A stretch of DNA of 19,450 nucleotides from an uncultured Bacilli bacterium (GCA_905235875.1 CAJONL010000082.1:1-19450), one strand, 5' to 3'; positions 6,820 to 15,250 are shown, counted from the first letter of the stretch. The notes: a model not told the origin generated them from the sequence alone. Program-made: numbers and translations.

Positions 6820-9800
6820 AATCTATTATAATCAAAAACTACATGCTTATTTTTTGATTTAGAATAAAATAGAGATATAATTAACTTTTTATTTTTATAA
6901 GAGATTTTAAATGAATTATTAATAGTTAAAGATTTCAAAAACAAATCTTCATAATTAAAATTATCATTTATAGGTATAACTATCTCTCTATATTTATTAT
7001 TATCAATAACTTTAGAAATTCCTAACTTTTTACAATATATTTGAAATAATTCTTCTTCCAAATATACTTCTAAATCAAAATCTATTTTACCAAACCTATC
7101 AATAAGCTGTCTTTTAATATCAAGTAAATCTTTTTCAGACTTAATAGAATTAATAAGTTTATGTATCTCAATTTTTACATCTTCATCTTTAACATACTCA
7201 TCTTTGATATGAGAAGATATAAATAGATTCAAGTCATCTTCTTTAGAATTTACTTCATTTCCCTTTAATCTTTCTACTTCTTCATTAAGCATTTTCATAT
7301 AAAGATCAATTCCAACTGTATCAATAAATCCAGCCTGATCACTTCCTAAAATATCACCAGCACCACGTATTGACAAATCTTTTGCTGCTATAGAAAATCC
7401 ACTACCCAATGAATTAAATTCTTTAATAACCTTTAATCTTTTCATAGCTTTCTCAGTCAAAACACTACCCTTATCATACATTAGATAAGCATATGCTAAA
7501 ACATCACTACGACCAACTCGTCCTCTTATTTGATATAGTTGTCCTAATCCAAATCTATTAGATTCCATAATAATTAAACTGTTAACACTAGGTATATCTA
7601 CCCCAGTTTCAATTATCGTAGTACATACTAATACATCAAATTTGTGATTAACAAAATCGTCCATCACTTTTTCAAATTTATCTTTTCTCATTTTCCCATG
7701 TGCAAAGTCTATTTTAACATCAGGCATAAGATTTCTAAACATATTTACCTTGCTTTCAATATCAATAATATTATTATATAGAATAAAAACCTGACCACCA
7801 CGAGATACTTCTTTATAAATAATTTCCCGTACCATCTTTTTATCAAATGGAGTAATATAAGTCATAATTGCTTTTCTATTTTTTGGAGGTGTCTCAATTA
7901 AAGATAAATCCCTAATACCCAAAATTGCCATCTGAAGAGTCCGAGGAATTGGAGTCGCCGTTAAAGTTAAAATATCAATATTACTTTTCATTTGTTTAAT
8001 TTTTTCCTTTTGAACAACACCAAACCTTTGCTCTTCATCAACTACAAATAAACCTAAATCCTTAAAAACAACATCGGAAGAAAGACCCCTGTGAGTAGCA
8101 AACAGTATATCAATTTCACCATTTTTTAATTTTTCAAGTAATTCTTTAGTCTCTTTAATCGATACAAAGCGATTAAGTACTCCAATATTAAAAGGATAGT
8201 TTTTAAATCTATTTACTGCTACATCGTACTGCTGACGGCATAAAAATGTTGTAGGACAAAGATATAAAACTTGTTTTCCATCTAAAACAGCTTTAAACAT
8301 TGCTCTAAAGGCAACTTCTGTTTTCCCATAACCTACATCACCACAAAGAATTCTATCCATTGGTGTATTATTTTCCATGTCAGCTTTAATTTCATTAATT
8401 GCTCTTTCTTGATCAGGTGTAAGAGTATACATAAAATCTGATTCAAACATAGCTTGCATAGGACCATCTTTGCTAAAACTAAATCCTTTTTTTACTTCAC
8501 GTTCTGCTGCTACTTTAATAAGTCTTTCAGCTTCAATTTTTATTTTATTTCTAATTCTATTTTTAGCTTTAATCCAACTAGTACTATTTAAAGCATTTAT
8601 TTTAGGAGTATATCCATCTTTACCAACATATTTACTAATATATTCAATTTTAGAAACTGGAATATATAATTTATCATCCCCCGCATAAATTATTTCAAGA
8701 TAATCAGCACTAATTCCATTCTTCTTTAGCGTTTTTATACCATTATATATTCCGATACCATTTAAACTATGAACCACATAATCCCCAACATCTAACTTAG
8801 ATAAATTAGAAATTTTAGTAGTATTTTTAAATCTTACTTTTTTATAAACAATACTTTTCTTATTAAATAATTCATAATCAGTCAAAAATATGTAACTACC
8901 TACTTCAAATCCTGAAGTAATTCTAAAGGAAATTATGTTTATTTTTCCTTCTACTATATTATTAAAATCAGTAAAAACATAACTATAATTAATATGCTCT
9001 AAAAAATCATTTACATTTTTAGTTTCTAAACAAAGAATAATTGTTTTATCATCTAAAAGTGTCTTAGAAAAAAACTTATTAATTTCTAATAAATTACTAT
9101 TAAAGCAAGGAACAGAAATAGAGTTATAATCTTTGATATCAGATAGATTCATATTAGATATATCATCAAAATCAAAATAATACATTTTATCTTTAACACT
9201 TATTTCACTTAAAGTACAATAATAATTATTAATATCTATTTCACTATCTACACTTTCTTCAAAAAACTTATTTTGAGCAAACTCTAATTGTTTATAATCC
9301 TTATATATTACAATAGGATCATTCATATAACTGTAAATAGTATTAGATTTATTACCTATAATTTCAGTAAATGGTATTATCTTAATACTATCCAAATTAG
9401 AAATAGACTTTTGTGTATCTAAATCAAAAGAACGAATAGACTCTATAGAATCATCAAAAAATTCAACTCTAACTGGATCATTAGTATTTGGAGGAAATAA
9501 ATCAATAATATAACCTCTAACAGAAAAATCACCCATTTTTGATACAAATGAAGTTCTTTCATACCCCAAATAGATAAGTCTATTAATCAAATCACTTCTT
9601 TCAATACATTTGTTTATTTTTAAATCTATAAAACTATTTTCAAATGAATTAACCTCTGGCAATTTCTTTAAATACCCATTTAGGTCTGTAACTATTATCC
9701 TATTTTTTTTCTCTAACAAATCAAATAAAATCGTTATTCTGTCTACCATAAGCTCAGGGCTCTTATATGCATTATTACTATAACTTAAATTATCATCCTC

Positions 9801-9998
9801 AAATAATAAAACATCATCACTAACAAAAGATTTAAAAATATTCCTAGCATCTAAACCATTTGGAGTAACAATTAAAATAGACTTTTCCTCATTTTTCAAT
9901 AACTCTTTTACATATAAAGCAAAAAAATCATGCGTCATATTTAATAGACCCATGTCTTTTTTATATTTAGCATTAGTTAAATTCTTAATCAAATTCAT
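6801..9998 (-). CDS. mfd: transcription-repair coupling factor Mfd
   Basis: A protein of about 1065 residues that removes RNA polymerase stalled at DNA lesions and recruits UvrA. The N-terminal UvrB-like region is at about 1-350. The CarD-like RNA-polymerase-interaction domain starts near 403 (LDVGDYVVHSLNGIGIYNG) and runs to about 465. The translocase follows: Walker A GDVGYGKTE near 553-561, DEEQ near 654-657, TLTATPIPRT near 679-688, TTIIETGVDIP near 793-803 and QIRGRVGR near 823-830. The UvrA-binding/autoinhibitory C-terminus fills the end. It is slightly shorter than usual (about 1150), mainly in the N-terminal half. ATG 9998 is preferred because GGTGAT lies just upstream; in-frame codons at 10004 and 10013 are less well placed. 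It has its own promoter and terminator. Confidence 0.96.
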   Translation of the reverse strand: MNLIKNLTNAKYKKDMGLLNMTHDFFALYVKELLKNEEKSILIVTPNGLDARNIFKSFVSDDVLLFEDDNLSYSNNAYKSPELMVDRITILFDLLEKKNRIIVTDLNGYLKKLPEVNSFENSFIDLKINKCIERSDLINRLIYLGYERTSFVSKMGDFSVRGYIIDLFPPNTNDPVRVEFFDDSIESIRSFDLDTQKSISNLDSIKIIPFTEIIGNKSNTIYSYMNDPIVIYKDYKQLEFAQNKFFEESVDSEIDINNYYCTLSEISVKDKMYYFDFDDISNMNLSDIKDYNSISVPCFNSNLLEINKFFSKTLLDDKTIILCLETKNVNDFLEHINYSYVFTDFNNIVEGKINIISFRITSGFEVGSYIFLTDYELFNKKSIVYKKVRFKNTTKISNLSKLDVGDYVVHSLNGIGIYNGIKTLKKNGISADYLEIIYAGDDKLYIPVSKIEYISKYVGKDGYTPKINALNSTSWIKAKNRIRNKIKIEAERLIKVAAEREVKKGFSFSKDGPMQAMFESDFMYTLTPDQERAINEIKADMENNTPMDRILCGDVGYGKTEVAFRAMFKAVLDGKQVLYLCPTTFLCRQQYDVAVNRFKNYPFNIGVLNRFVSIKETKELLEKLKNGEIDILFATHRGLSSDVVFKDLGLFVVDEEQRFGVVQKEKIKQMKSNIDILTLTATPIPRTLQMAILGIRDLSLIETPPKNRKAIMTYITPFDKKMVREIIYKEVSRGGQVFILYNNIIDIESKVNMFRNLMPDVKIDFAHGKMRKDKFEKVMDDFVNHKFDVLVCTTIIETGVDIPSVNSLIIMESNRFGLGQLYQIRGRVGRSDVLAYAYLMYDKGSVLTEKAMKRLKVIKEFNSLGSGFSIAAKDLSIRGAGDILGSDQAGFIDTVGIDLYMKMLNEEVERLKGNEVNSKEDDLNLFISSHIKDEYVKDEDVKIEIHKLINSIKSEKDLLDIKRQLIDRFGKIDFDLEVYLEEELFQIYCKKLGISKVIDNNKYREIVIPINDNFNYEDLFLKSLTINNSFKISYKNKKLIISLFYSKSKNKHVVFDYNRLLKELL

Positions 9999-10038
9999 AT
10001 TCATCACCAACACATATCAACATAAATAAAACAAGCAA

Positions 10039-10068
10039 ATTATAACATAGCTATTTGATACAATTCAA
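10039..10068 (-). promoter_or_regulatory. sigma-A promoter of mfd
   Basis: Minus strand: -35 TTGAAT (10068-10063), 18-nt spacer, -10 TATAAT (10044-10039) preceded by TG (extended -10). It lies about 40 nt before the mfd start. Confidence 0.6.
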
Positions 10069-10124
10069 GTAAACATGCTTTTTTTATCAAAAAAATATAA
10101 TTAAAAATTCTAAAATGTAATAAA

Positions 10125-10679
10125 TTAATTATACTTATTCATAACTTTTTCAAAATCTAAATATAAATAATCATTCAATATATGCTCAGATATTGGTAAA
10201 AAATCATTAATTTTTCTTATACTTTCAGCATTAAAGCGACCTAAAACATAATTTACAGTATTTGTATTCTTATCATTAGAAATACCAATCCTAAACCTTT
10301 TAAACTTATTTGTACCAAGACAAGATTCAATATTTTTTAAACCATTATGCCCACCACTTGAACCAAATAATCTTAATCTATAATCTAAAAAATCCAAGTC
10401 TAAATCATCACTTATTACAAGCATGTCAGAAGGATCAATTTTATAATAATCAACATACTTTTTTACAACAGTACCTGATAAATTCATAAATGACATTGGC
10501 TTAAGCAAAATTATTTTGTCAGTATCATTAAAAAACTCACAATATAAACCATTAAACTTTTCTTTATTAATATCTAAATTTAAGCTTTTAGCATAATTAT
10601 CAAGAACCATAAATCCTAAATTATGTCTCGTATTTTCATATTTCTCACCTGGATTACCTAGTCCTACTATTAACTTCAT
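10125..10679 (-). CDS. pth: peptidyl-tRNA hydrolase
   Basis: A 184-residue monomeric esterase that releases peptides from tRNAs dropped off the ribosome; essential in most bacteria. Active-site landmarks are all visible: GLGNPGEKYENTRHNLGF with catalytic His19 and Asn9, then KPMSFMNLSG with a substrate-binding Asn, then the DDLDL aspartate, then GSSGGHNGLKNI. The start codon overlaps the ricT stop by four bases (ATGA), and its ribosome binding site (GAGGTGA) lies inside ricT, so translation is coupled. In B. subtilis pth precedes mfd after glmU-prs-ctc; here pth also precedes mfd but is joined to ricT instead. No clear terminator is seen after it. Confidence 0.97.
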   Translation of the reverse strand: MKLIVGLGNPGEKYENTRHNLGFMVLDNYAKSLNLDINKEKFNGLYCEFFNDTDKIILLKPMSFMNLSGTVVKKYVDYYKIDPSDMLVISDDLDLDFLDYRLRLFGSSGGHNGLKNIESCLGTNKFKRFRIGISNDKNTNTVNYVLGRFNAESIRKINDFLPISEHILNDYLYLDFEKVMNKYN

Positions 10680-11464
10680 TCCTTATTCACCTCTAATTCA
10701 ATAACTTTCAAATCAGGAGTTTCTATTTTATATTTTAAACTAAGTGTATCATGTTCAATAACCTTACATAAATCACCATTATATTCAATCTTTGATCCAA
10801 TTTTAGGTAAATGCTTTTTATAATCTGAATAACAATCATTTTCATAAGAAAGACAACACATTAATCTTCCACAAACACCATTAATTTTTTGTGGATTAAG
10901 AGATAAGTTTTGATTTTTTGCCATATTAATTGAAACACTATTAATTTCTTCTAAAAACGAACTACAACATAAAGTATTTCCGCAAACACCATATCCTCCT
11001 ATACATTTTGCTTTATCTCTAACACCTATTTGTCTTAATTCAATACGAGTTTTATATATAGAAGCTAACCTTTTAGCCAGTTCTCTAAAATCTATCCTTT
11101 CAGATGACATAAAATTAAATGCTAATTGTCTTCTATCAAAAGAAAAAGTAGCATTTAAAATATTCATATCAAGATTCAACTCGTTAACTAATCTAATTGC
11201 ATCTTCTAATGCATTTTTTTCGTCAGCTAAATTTGTTTCATTCTTTTGCATATCCTTTTTATTAGCAATCCTTATAACATTTTTTACTTCATTTTTCAAC
11301 ATTTTTTCATCTACTTCAATAATAGAAGTAACAATTTCAGCAAATCTTTCTCCATTATCTGATTCAACAATAACATACTTTTTATCATCAAAAGAAATAT
11401 CATTAAATTTATAATAAAAAATTTTATCAGAATTATTATACTGAACACCAATTACTTTAATCAT
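10676..11464 (-). CDS. ricT: RicT (YaaT), PSP1-domain regulatory protein
   Basis: A 262-residue PSP1 protein. The conserved core ends in a cysteine cluster CIGGYGVCGNTLCCSSF (Cys154, 161, 166, 167) plus GVCGRLMCC (Cys198, 203, 204), matching the family's iron-sulfur ligands. In B. subtilis RicT, RicF (YmcA) and RicA (YlbF) form a complex that binds 4Fe-4S clusters, works with RNase Y in mRNA maturation and speeds sporulation, competence and biofilm formation. Its position directly after holB is conserved. The start overlaps the holB stop by eight bases and the stop overlaps the pth start. YabA, which normally follows, is absent. Confidence 0.93.
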   Translation of the reverse strand: MIKVIGVQYNNSDKIFYYKFNDISFDDKKYVIVESDNGERFAEIVTSIIEVDEKMLKNEVKNVIRIANKKDMQKNETNLADEKNALEDAIRLVNELNLDMNILNATFSFDRRQLAFNFMSSERIDFRELAKRLASIYKTRIELRQIGVRDKAKCIGGYGVCGNTLCCSSFLEEINSVSINMAKNQNLSLNPQKINGVCGRLMCCLSYENDCYSDYKKHLPKIGSKIEYNGDLCKVIEHDTLSLKYKIETPDLKVIELEVNKE

Positions 11465-12362
11465 TTTTCACACCACCAAACATAATAATAAAATTATCAA
11501 AAAATAAATTTTTATTAACATTATTCGTTGATAAAATAAAATACTTATTCAATAAATCAAGTTTCTTTAATATACTGTCATAATTATTAAAATTAAGAAA
11601 TCTATTAAGCAATTTGTCACTTAGTACATACCTTTTCATTTCTCTTTCTAAAATAGCATTAATTAAATCAAAATACAAGTATAAACCAAATTTTAATAAT
11701 TCTGTAAATCTTAAATTATAATCATAAATACATTTATCCTTTAAAACTAAAATTCCATATTTCTCCAAGTTTAAATAAAAATTAATAAATTTCTCATATT
11801 CAATTTTTACAAATTCATCAAAATCTAATTCAATATTATCAGAATTATAATACTTAAATAAATTTTTATAATCAAATTTTTCATCATTAATTAAACTAAT
11901 TACTTGGCATCTTGAAACAATAGTTTCCTTAATATCATTAAGATTATTACAAACTAACACAGCAATTATATTTTCATTTGGTTCTTCTAAAAACTTAAGA
12001 AGACTATTAGCAGAAGAATCATTTAACAAAGAAGCATCCTTAATCAGATAAACCTTTATGTTATCATCAATTGACTTATACGAAAATTCTTCTTGAAGAT
12101 TAATAATTTGTTCTTTTTTTATTTGATTTTGCGAATCTATCACATAAAAATTACTATACCTATTTCTATCTATAAGGGTACATATTCTTTGATTAAATTT
12201 ACCATTGCACAACAAAAATTTAACAAAATTATCCACTAACTCATATCCATAACTTAAATCATTTAACTCAATTAAATAGGCATGAGATAATTTATTATTA
12301 TTAAAACTATTAATAACAAAATTATAAAATAAAGTTTGTTTATCTTTGTACAAATCAAGCAT
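11457..12362 (-). CDS. holB: DNA polymerase III delta' subunit
   Basis: A 301-residue clamp-loader subunit; with delta and tau it opens the sliding clamp and loads it on primed DNA. LSHAYLIE at about residues 25-32 and NSLLKFLEEPNENIIAVLVCNN followed by ETIVSRCQVI give the clamp-loader AAA+ fold with the SRC motif. There is no Walker A sequence, as expected for a non-hydrolysing delta', and only two cysteines remain where the family zinc module would be. The C-terminal half is poorly conserved and rich in Asn, Lys and Ile. Context supports the call: it sits between the recR/bofA part and ricT. tmk, which precedes holB in B. subtilis, is missing. The ribosome binding site is GTGAGGTAAGT. Confidence 0.9.
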   Translation of the reverse strand: MLDLYKDKQTLFYNFVINSFNNNKLSHAYLIELNDLSYGYELVDNFVKFLLCNGKFNQRICTLIDRNRYSNFYVIDSQNQIKKEQIINLQEEFSYKSIDDNIKVYLIKDASLLNDSSANSLLKFLEEPNENIIAVLVCNNLNDIKETIVSRCQVISLINDEKFDYKNLFKYYNSDNIELDFDEFVKIEYEKFINFYLNLEKYGILVLKDKCIYDYNLRFTELLKFGLYLYFDLINAILEREMKRYVLSDKLLNRFLNFNNYDSILKKLDLLNKYFILSTNNVNKNLFFDNFIIMFGGVKND

Positions 12363-12372
12363 ACTTACCTCA

Positions 12373-12558
12373 CTAAAATATAAATAAATAAAAAATAATA
12401 ATTGTAATTATACCAAAAAAATCAAAAACTGATAAAAAAAGAATTGTAATAAACGATATAGGAACATATAAATTAACACCATTCGCCATTATATTAAAAA
12501 ATGATAAAAAGAAAAAAGAAAAAATAAAGCGCTTAAAAAAAGAAATTAACAATTTCAA
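12373..12558 (-). CDS. bofA: small BofA-like membrane protein
   Basis: A 61-residue, almost wholly hydrophobic protein with two membrane segments (roughly residues 8-28 and 33-58). Between and within them NGVNLYVPISFITILFLSVFDFFGI resembles the BofA signature, in which a G-(V/L)-x-(V/I)-P-(I/V)-N-x-(I/V)-T stretch is followed by a Gly-Ile-Pro-Gly turn; here the second glycine-proline turn is reduced to FFGI. BofA holds the SpoIVFB protease inactive in the forespore outer membrane until pro-sigma-K processing. Position between recR and holB matches recR-yaaL-bofA in B. subtilis. It is shorter than B. subtilis BofA (about 87 residues). The start is probably the TTG at 12558, since GAGGTG lies 6 nt upstream; a GTG at 12567 overlaps that site. 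Family assignment rests on weak similarity plus gene order. Confidence 0.6.
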   Translation of the reverse strand: MKLLISFFKRFIFSFFFLSFFNIMANGVNLYVPISFITILFLSVFDFFGIITIIIFYLFIF

Positions 12559-12591
12559 CAAATACACCTCAAAATAAGTATATGAACAAAA

Positions 12592-13194
12592 TTAATAAAT
12601 AACTTCTTTTCTATTATTTAAAGCAGACTCCAAAGTTAATGTATCAATATAATCCATATCAGCTCCAACAGGAATTCCATTAGCAACCTTACTAATTTTT
12701 ACAGAAAGATTCTCTAGAGACTTTTTAACATATAAAACTGTTGTATCAGCTTCAATTCCTGATTTAACAACAAAAATTAATTCCTTAATACCTTCATCTT
12801 TTACTCTTTTAAATAACAAATCCAAATTCAAATCTTCAGGATTAATTCCATCAAAAGGAGAAATCAAACCTCCCAATACATAATAATATCCATTGAAATT
12901 ACCAATTTTTTCAATTGCATAAACATCTTTAAAACTTTCAACAACAATCAGACTATCACTATTTCTAGTCTTATCAGAACAGATATTACATATATCTTGA
13001 TCAGTAATCATATTACATTTCTTACATCTTCTAATATTACTTTTTACTTCAATAAAACTATTATAAAACAATTCATAATCTTCATCATTAAAATTATCAA
13101 TTACTGAAAATGCGAGGCGTTCTGCAGTTTTTTGTCCTATTCCTGGTAATTTTTTAAAAGAATTAATCAAATCTAAAACACTATTAGGATACAT
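12592..13194 (-). CDS. recR: recombination mediator RecR
   Basis: A 200-residue protein (family length about 198). Order: helix-hairpin-helix LPGIGQKTAERLAF (16-29), C4 zinc finger (Cys57, 60, 69, 72), Toprim domain beginning SLIVVESFKDVYAIE (81-95), then LGGLISPFDGINPEDL. RecR forms a ring clamp that with RecO (and RecF) loads RecA on gapped DNA. The usual NPTVEGEATA segment near residue 145 is replaced by KSGIEADTTV, keeping Glu but losing other residues; the C-terminal GIPVGxxxxYxDxxTL is kept. The start follows the ebfC stop by one base with no clear ribosome binding site, so it likely depends on coupled translation. The ebfC-recR pairing is widely conserved. Confidence 0.95.
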   Translation of the reverse strand: MYPNSVLDLINSFKKLPGIGQKTAERLAFSVIDNFNDEDYELFYNSFIEVKSNIRRCKKCNMITDQDICNICSDKTRNSDSLIVVESFKDVYAIEKIGNFNGYYYVLGGLISPFDGINPEDLNLDLLFKRVKDEGIKELIFVVKSGIEADTTVLYVKKSLENLSVKISKVANGIPVGADMDYIDTLTLESALNNRKEVIY

Positions 13195-13195
13195 A

Positions 13196-13498
13196 TCACA
13201 TTAACCCAGTCATCATACTAGAATACTTACCCATTTTTTCTTCAGTTTTTTTATCAATTTTTTCAATTACCTCATTTATAGCTAAAAGAATCATATCCTC
13301 AAGCATTGTAATATCATCATCTATAACTTCTTTTGCTGATGGTAATATTTTAATAGATTTAATTTTCTTATCACCCATCATTTCAACTTTAACCATGGAA
13401 TTAGATGCTGTAAATGCAGTATTATCTAATTCATTTTTAATTTTATTAATATCTCTTTGCATATTTTGTGCTTGTTTCATTAATGCTTGCATATTCAT
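13196..13498 (-). CDS. ebfC: YbaB/EbfC nucleoid-associated protein
   Basis: A 100-residue YbaB/EbfC-family protein (YaaK in B. subtilis), a dimeric tweezer-shaped DNA-binding protein associated with the nucleoid. Visible family features: MNMQALMKQAQNMQRDINKIKNEL helix with methionine/glutamine-rich start, the VKVEMMGDKKIKSIKI strand segment, and a C-terminal helix ending in EEKMGKYSSMMTGLM. The ATG at 13498 follows AAGGAG with 8 nt spacing; a longer GTG-started version would overlap that site. The ribosome binding site lies inside the last codons of dnaX. Gene order dnaX-ebfC-recR is one of the most stable in bacteria. Confidence 0.95.
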   Translation of the reverse strand: MNMQALMKQAQNMQRDINKIKNELDNTAFTASNSMVKVEMMGDKKIKSIKILPSAKEVIDDDITMLEDMILLAINEVIEKIDKKTEEKMGKYSSMMTGLM

Positions 13499-13503
13499 TT
13501 CAA

Positions 13504-15135
13504 TCACTCCTTATCATTAGTATATTCAACAATGTCATTACCAAACAAATCTTCAGCTGATAAAGATCTATTTAAAGTAACATCATCTTGTTCTATTATA
13601 TCATCATTTTGAGAATCAACAGCAATATATTTATATTTTTTACCATTTTTAATATCATTAATATATTTATTTTTTAATATTTCAAAATAATCTTTAGTTA
13701 CAAAAACAATATTACAAGATCTACCAATAACGAGATTAAATAACAATTCTAGCTTAGCTTTATTAAAAATAGCATTATTAACAATTGCTTCACTATCAAC
13801 AGATATTATTACATCATTTTCACCAGCAACTTCAAGAGAAGAATCTAAAAAATAAGAAACAATTGAAGAAAATTCTTTATTATGAACATAATTATTAAAG
13901 TCATTCCATTTATTTAACATTTCTTTTTTTAATTTTTTATTAGCTAACGCAAATGCGTTATTAATTCCGTTCTTATCAACGATAATTTGTTTGTTATTTT
14001 TAATTTTATCATTATCTTTATTAAATTTCAACATTTCTTTTTTATTCACTAGATCTAAATTATCAGTATTATTAACATTAGAAATTATTTCCCGGGAAAT
14101 AATTTGATCATTATAAAAATTATCTAAATTATGAACAATTTTCAAAAGACCAGTCTCAATAGATAATACATAATTAAAAGATTTAGATAAATTATTAAGA
14201 ATATCATTTAACCCATTAAGTATAATATAACTATCTGAATCAAAATTATCAGTGTATATAATATCTTCCTTAATTTTATTCATAATTTGTTCAACCAAGT
14301 ATAATAGATTTTTTCCGTTTTTTGCCATTTTATCTAATAGAGAAATCAACTCTTTATTATCTCTTGCTTTAATTAAGTTAATTATATTAACTATGCTTTT
14401 TTCATCGACAACACCAATAACATCATAAAATAAATCAGCATCAATATAACTAGAACAAGAAGAAAGTTTGTCAAGAATACCAATTGAATCACGCATACCG
14501 CCCTTACTATATGAAGCAATTAAATCAAATACTTCATCATCAATTTTAATATTTTCAGATTTAGAAATACTTTTTAAACATTTTACAATTTCAAAATTTG
14601 TAATTCTAGCAAATTCAAAGCACTGACATCTTGATACAATAGTTTCAGGAACTTTATATAATTCAGTAGTAGCTAAAATAAAAATCACATGTAAAGGAGG
14701 CTCCTCAAGAGTTTTTAGTAAAGCATTAAAAGCACTAATTGTTAACATATGTACTTCATCTATTATGTAAACCTTATATTTAGAGACACTTGGAGCTAGC
14801 GAAACACTATCTCTTAAATTTCTAATTTCATCGACTCCATTATTTGAAGCAGCATCAATTTCAATAATATCAGGATTTGCTTTATCATTAATTAATTTGC
14901 AACTATCACATTTATTACAAGGATTTAAATTATTTAAATCAGAACAATTAGCCATTTTAGCAATTAATTTTGCTAAAGAAGTTTTACCTGTTCCTCTGGG
15001 ACCAGAAAACAAATAAGCATGTGATAATTTATTATTAGCTATAGAATTTTTTATTATATTTATAATATGCCTTTGCCCATAAAATTCATCAAAATTAGAT
15101 GGACGATATTTTCTATACAAAGCTAAATAACTCAA
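13504..15135 (-). CDS. dnaX: DNA polymerase III tau/gamma subunit DnaX
   Basis: A 543-residue clamp-loader ATPase. Domain I-II: Walker A GPRGTGKT (45-52), C4 zinc module (Cys64, 73, 76, 79), Walker B DEVH (126-129) and SRC sensor (168-170). Domain III runs to about 370; a variable Asn/Lys-rich linker and the polymerase-binding tau domain follow. It starts with TTG at 15135, which encodes the universal SYLALYRKYRP beginning and has GGGGGTG 6-7 nt upstream; no ATG is possible without losing conserved sequence. A perfect Noc-type site lies in the linker coding region (14087-14100). A run of seven As at codons 402-404 could allow frameshifting to a shorter gamma-like form. It heads a tightly packed gene cluster reaching pth. 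Confidence 0.97.
   Translation of the reverse strand: MSYLALYRKYRPSNFDEFYGQRHIINIIKNSIANNKLSHAYLFSGPRGTGKTSLAKLIAKMANCSDLNNLNPCNKCDSCKLINDKANPDIIEIDAASNNGVDEIRNLRDSVSLAPSVSKYKVYIIDEVHMLTISAFNALLKTLEEPPLHVIFILATTELYKVPETIVSRCQCFEFARITNFEIVKCLKSISKSENIKIDDEVFDLIASYSKGGMRDSIGILDKLSSCSSYIDADLFYDVIGVVDEKSIVNIINLIKARDNKELISLLDKMAKNGKNLLYLVEQIMNKIKEDIIYTDNFDSDSYIILNGLNDILNNLSKSFNYVLSIETGLLKIVHNLDNFYNDQIISREIISNVNNTDNLDLVNKKEMLKFNKDNDKIKNNKQIIVDKNGINNAFALANKKLKKEMLNKWNDFNNYVHNKEFSSIVSYFLDSSLEVAGENDVIISVDSEAIVNNAIFNKAKLELLFNLVIGRSCNIVFVTKDYFEILKNKYINDIKNGKKYKYIAVDSQNDDIIEQDDVTLNRSLSAEDLFGNDIVEYTNDKE
14082..14105. other. Noc-type binding site inside dnaX (NBS 1)
   Basis: Contains ATTTCCCGGGAAAT at 14087-14100, identical to the B. 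subtilis Noc binding consensus, extended to a perfect 24-bp palindrome. It lies within the poorly conserved linker of dnaX and encodes part of QIISREIISN. A CCCGGG core is rare in such AT-rich DNA. Confidence 0.8.
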
Positions 15136-15198
15136 AATAACACCCCCAATTAAAAGAATATCATCATAATTATATCATATTATTCAATTAAAAATCAT

Positions 15199-15228
15199 TA
15201 TAAATTATTTCCCGGGAAATAATTTATA
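15199..15228. other. Noc-type binding site upstream of dnaX (NBS 2)
   Basis: ATTTCCCGGGAAAT at 15207-15220, extended to a perfect 30-bp palindrome. It lies about 65 bp upstream of the dnaX start and only 6 bp from parS site 1. Confidence 0.85.
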
Positions 15229-15234
15229 CTTATA

Positions 15235-15250
15235 TGTTTCACGTGAAACA
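15235..15250. other. parS: parS centromere site 1
   Basis: TGTTTCACGTGAAACA, a perfect match to the bacterial parS consensus bound by ParB/Spo0J. The symmetry extends to a 22-bp perfect palindrome at 15232-15253. ParB loads here, spreads on DNA and recruits SMC for origin segregation; parS sites cluster near oriC, which fits the gyrB-gyrA neighbourhood. Confidence 0.93.

Noticed and set aside
8470..8688. Plus-strand ORF of 72 codons opposite mfd (and similar ones opposite gyrA and gyrB)
   Set aside because: Antisense shadows of highly conserved genes, no ribosome binding site or family likeness; they arise from the base composition of the coding strand.
12229..12237. Near-match to a DnaA box (TTATCCACT) in holB
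   Set aside because: Single imperfect copy in coding sequence, expected by chance.
15186..15240. Short ORF on the minus strand beginning MFHVKHISINYF inside the dnaX-tadA gap
   Set aside because: It starts inside parS site 1, has no ribosome binding site and runs through a Noc-type palindrome. MFHVKH is simply what parS encodes when read as protein.
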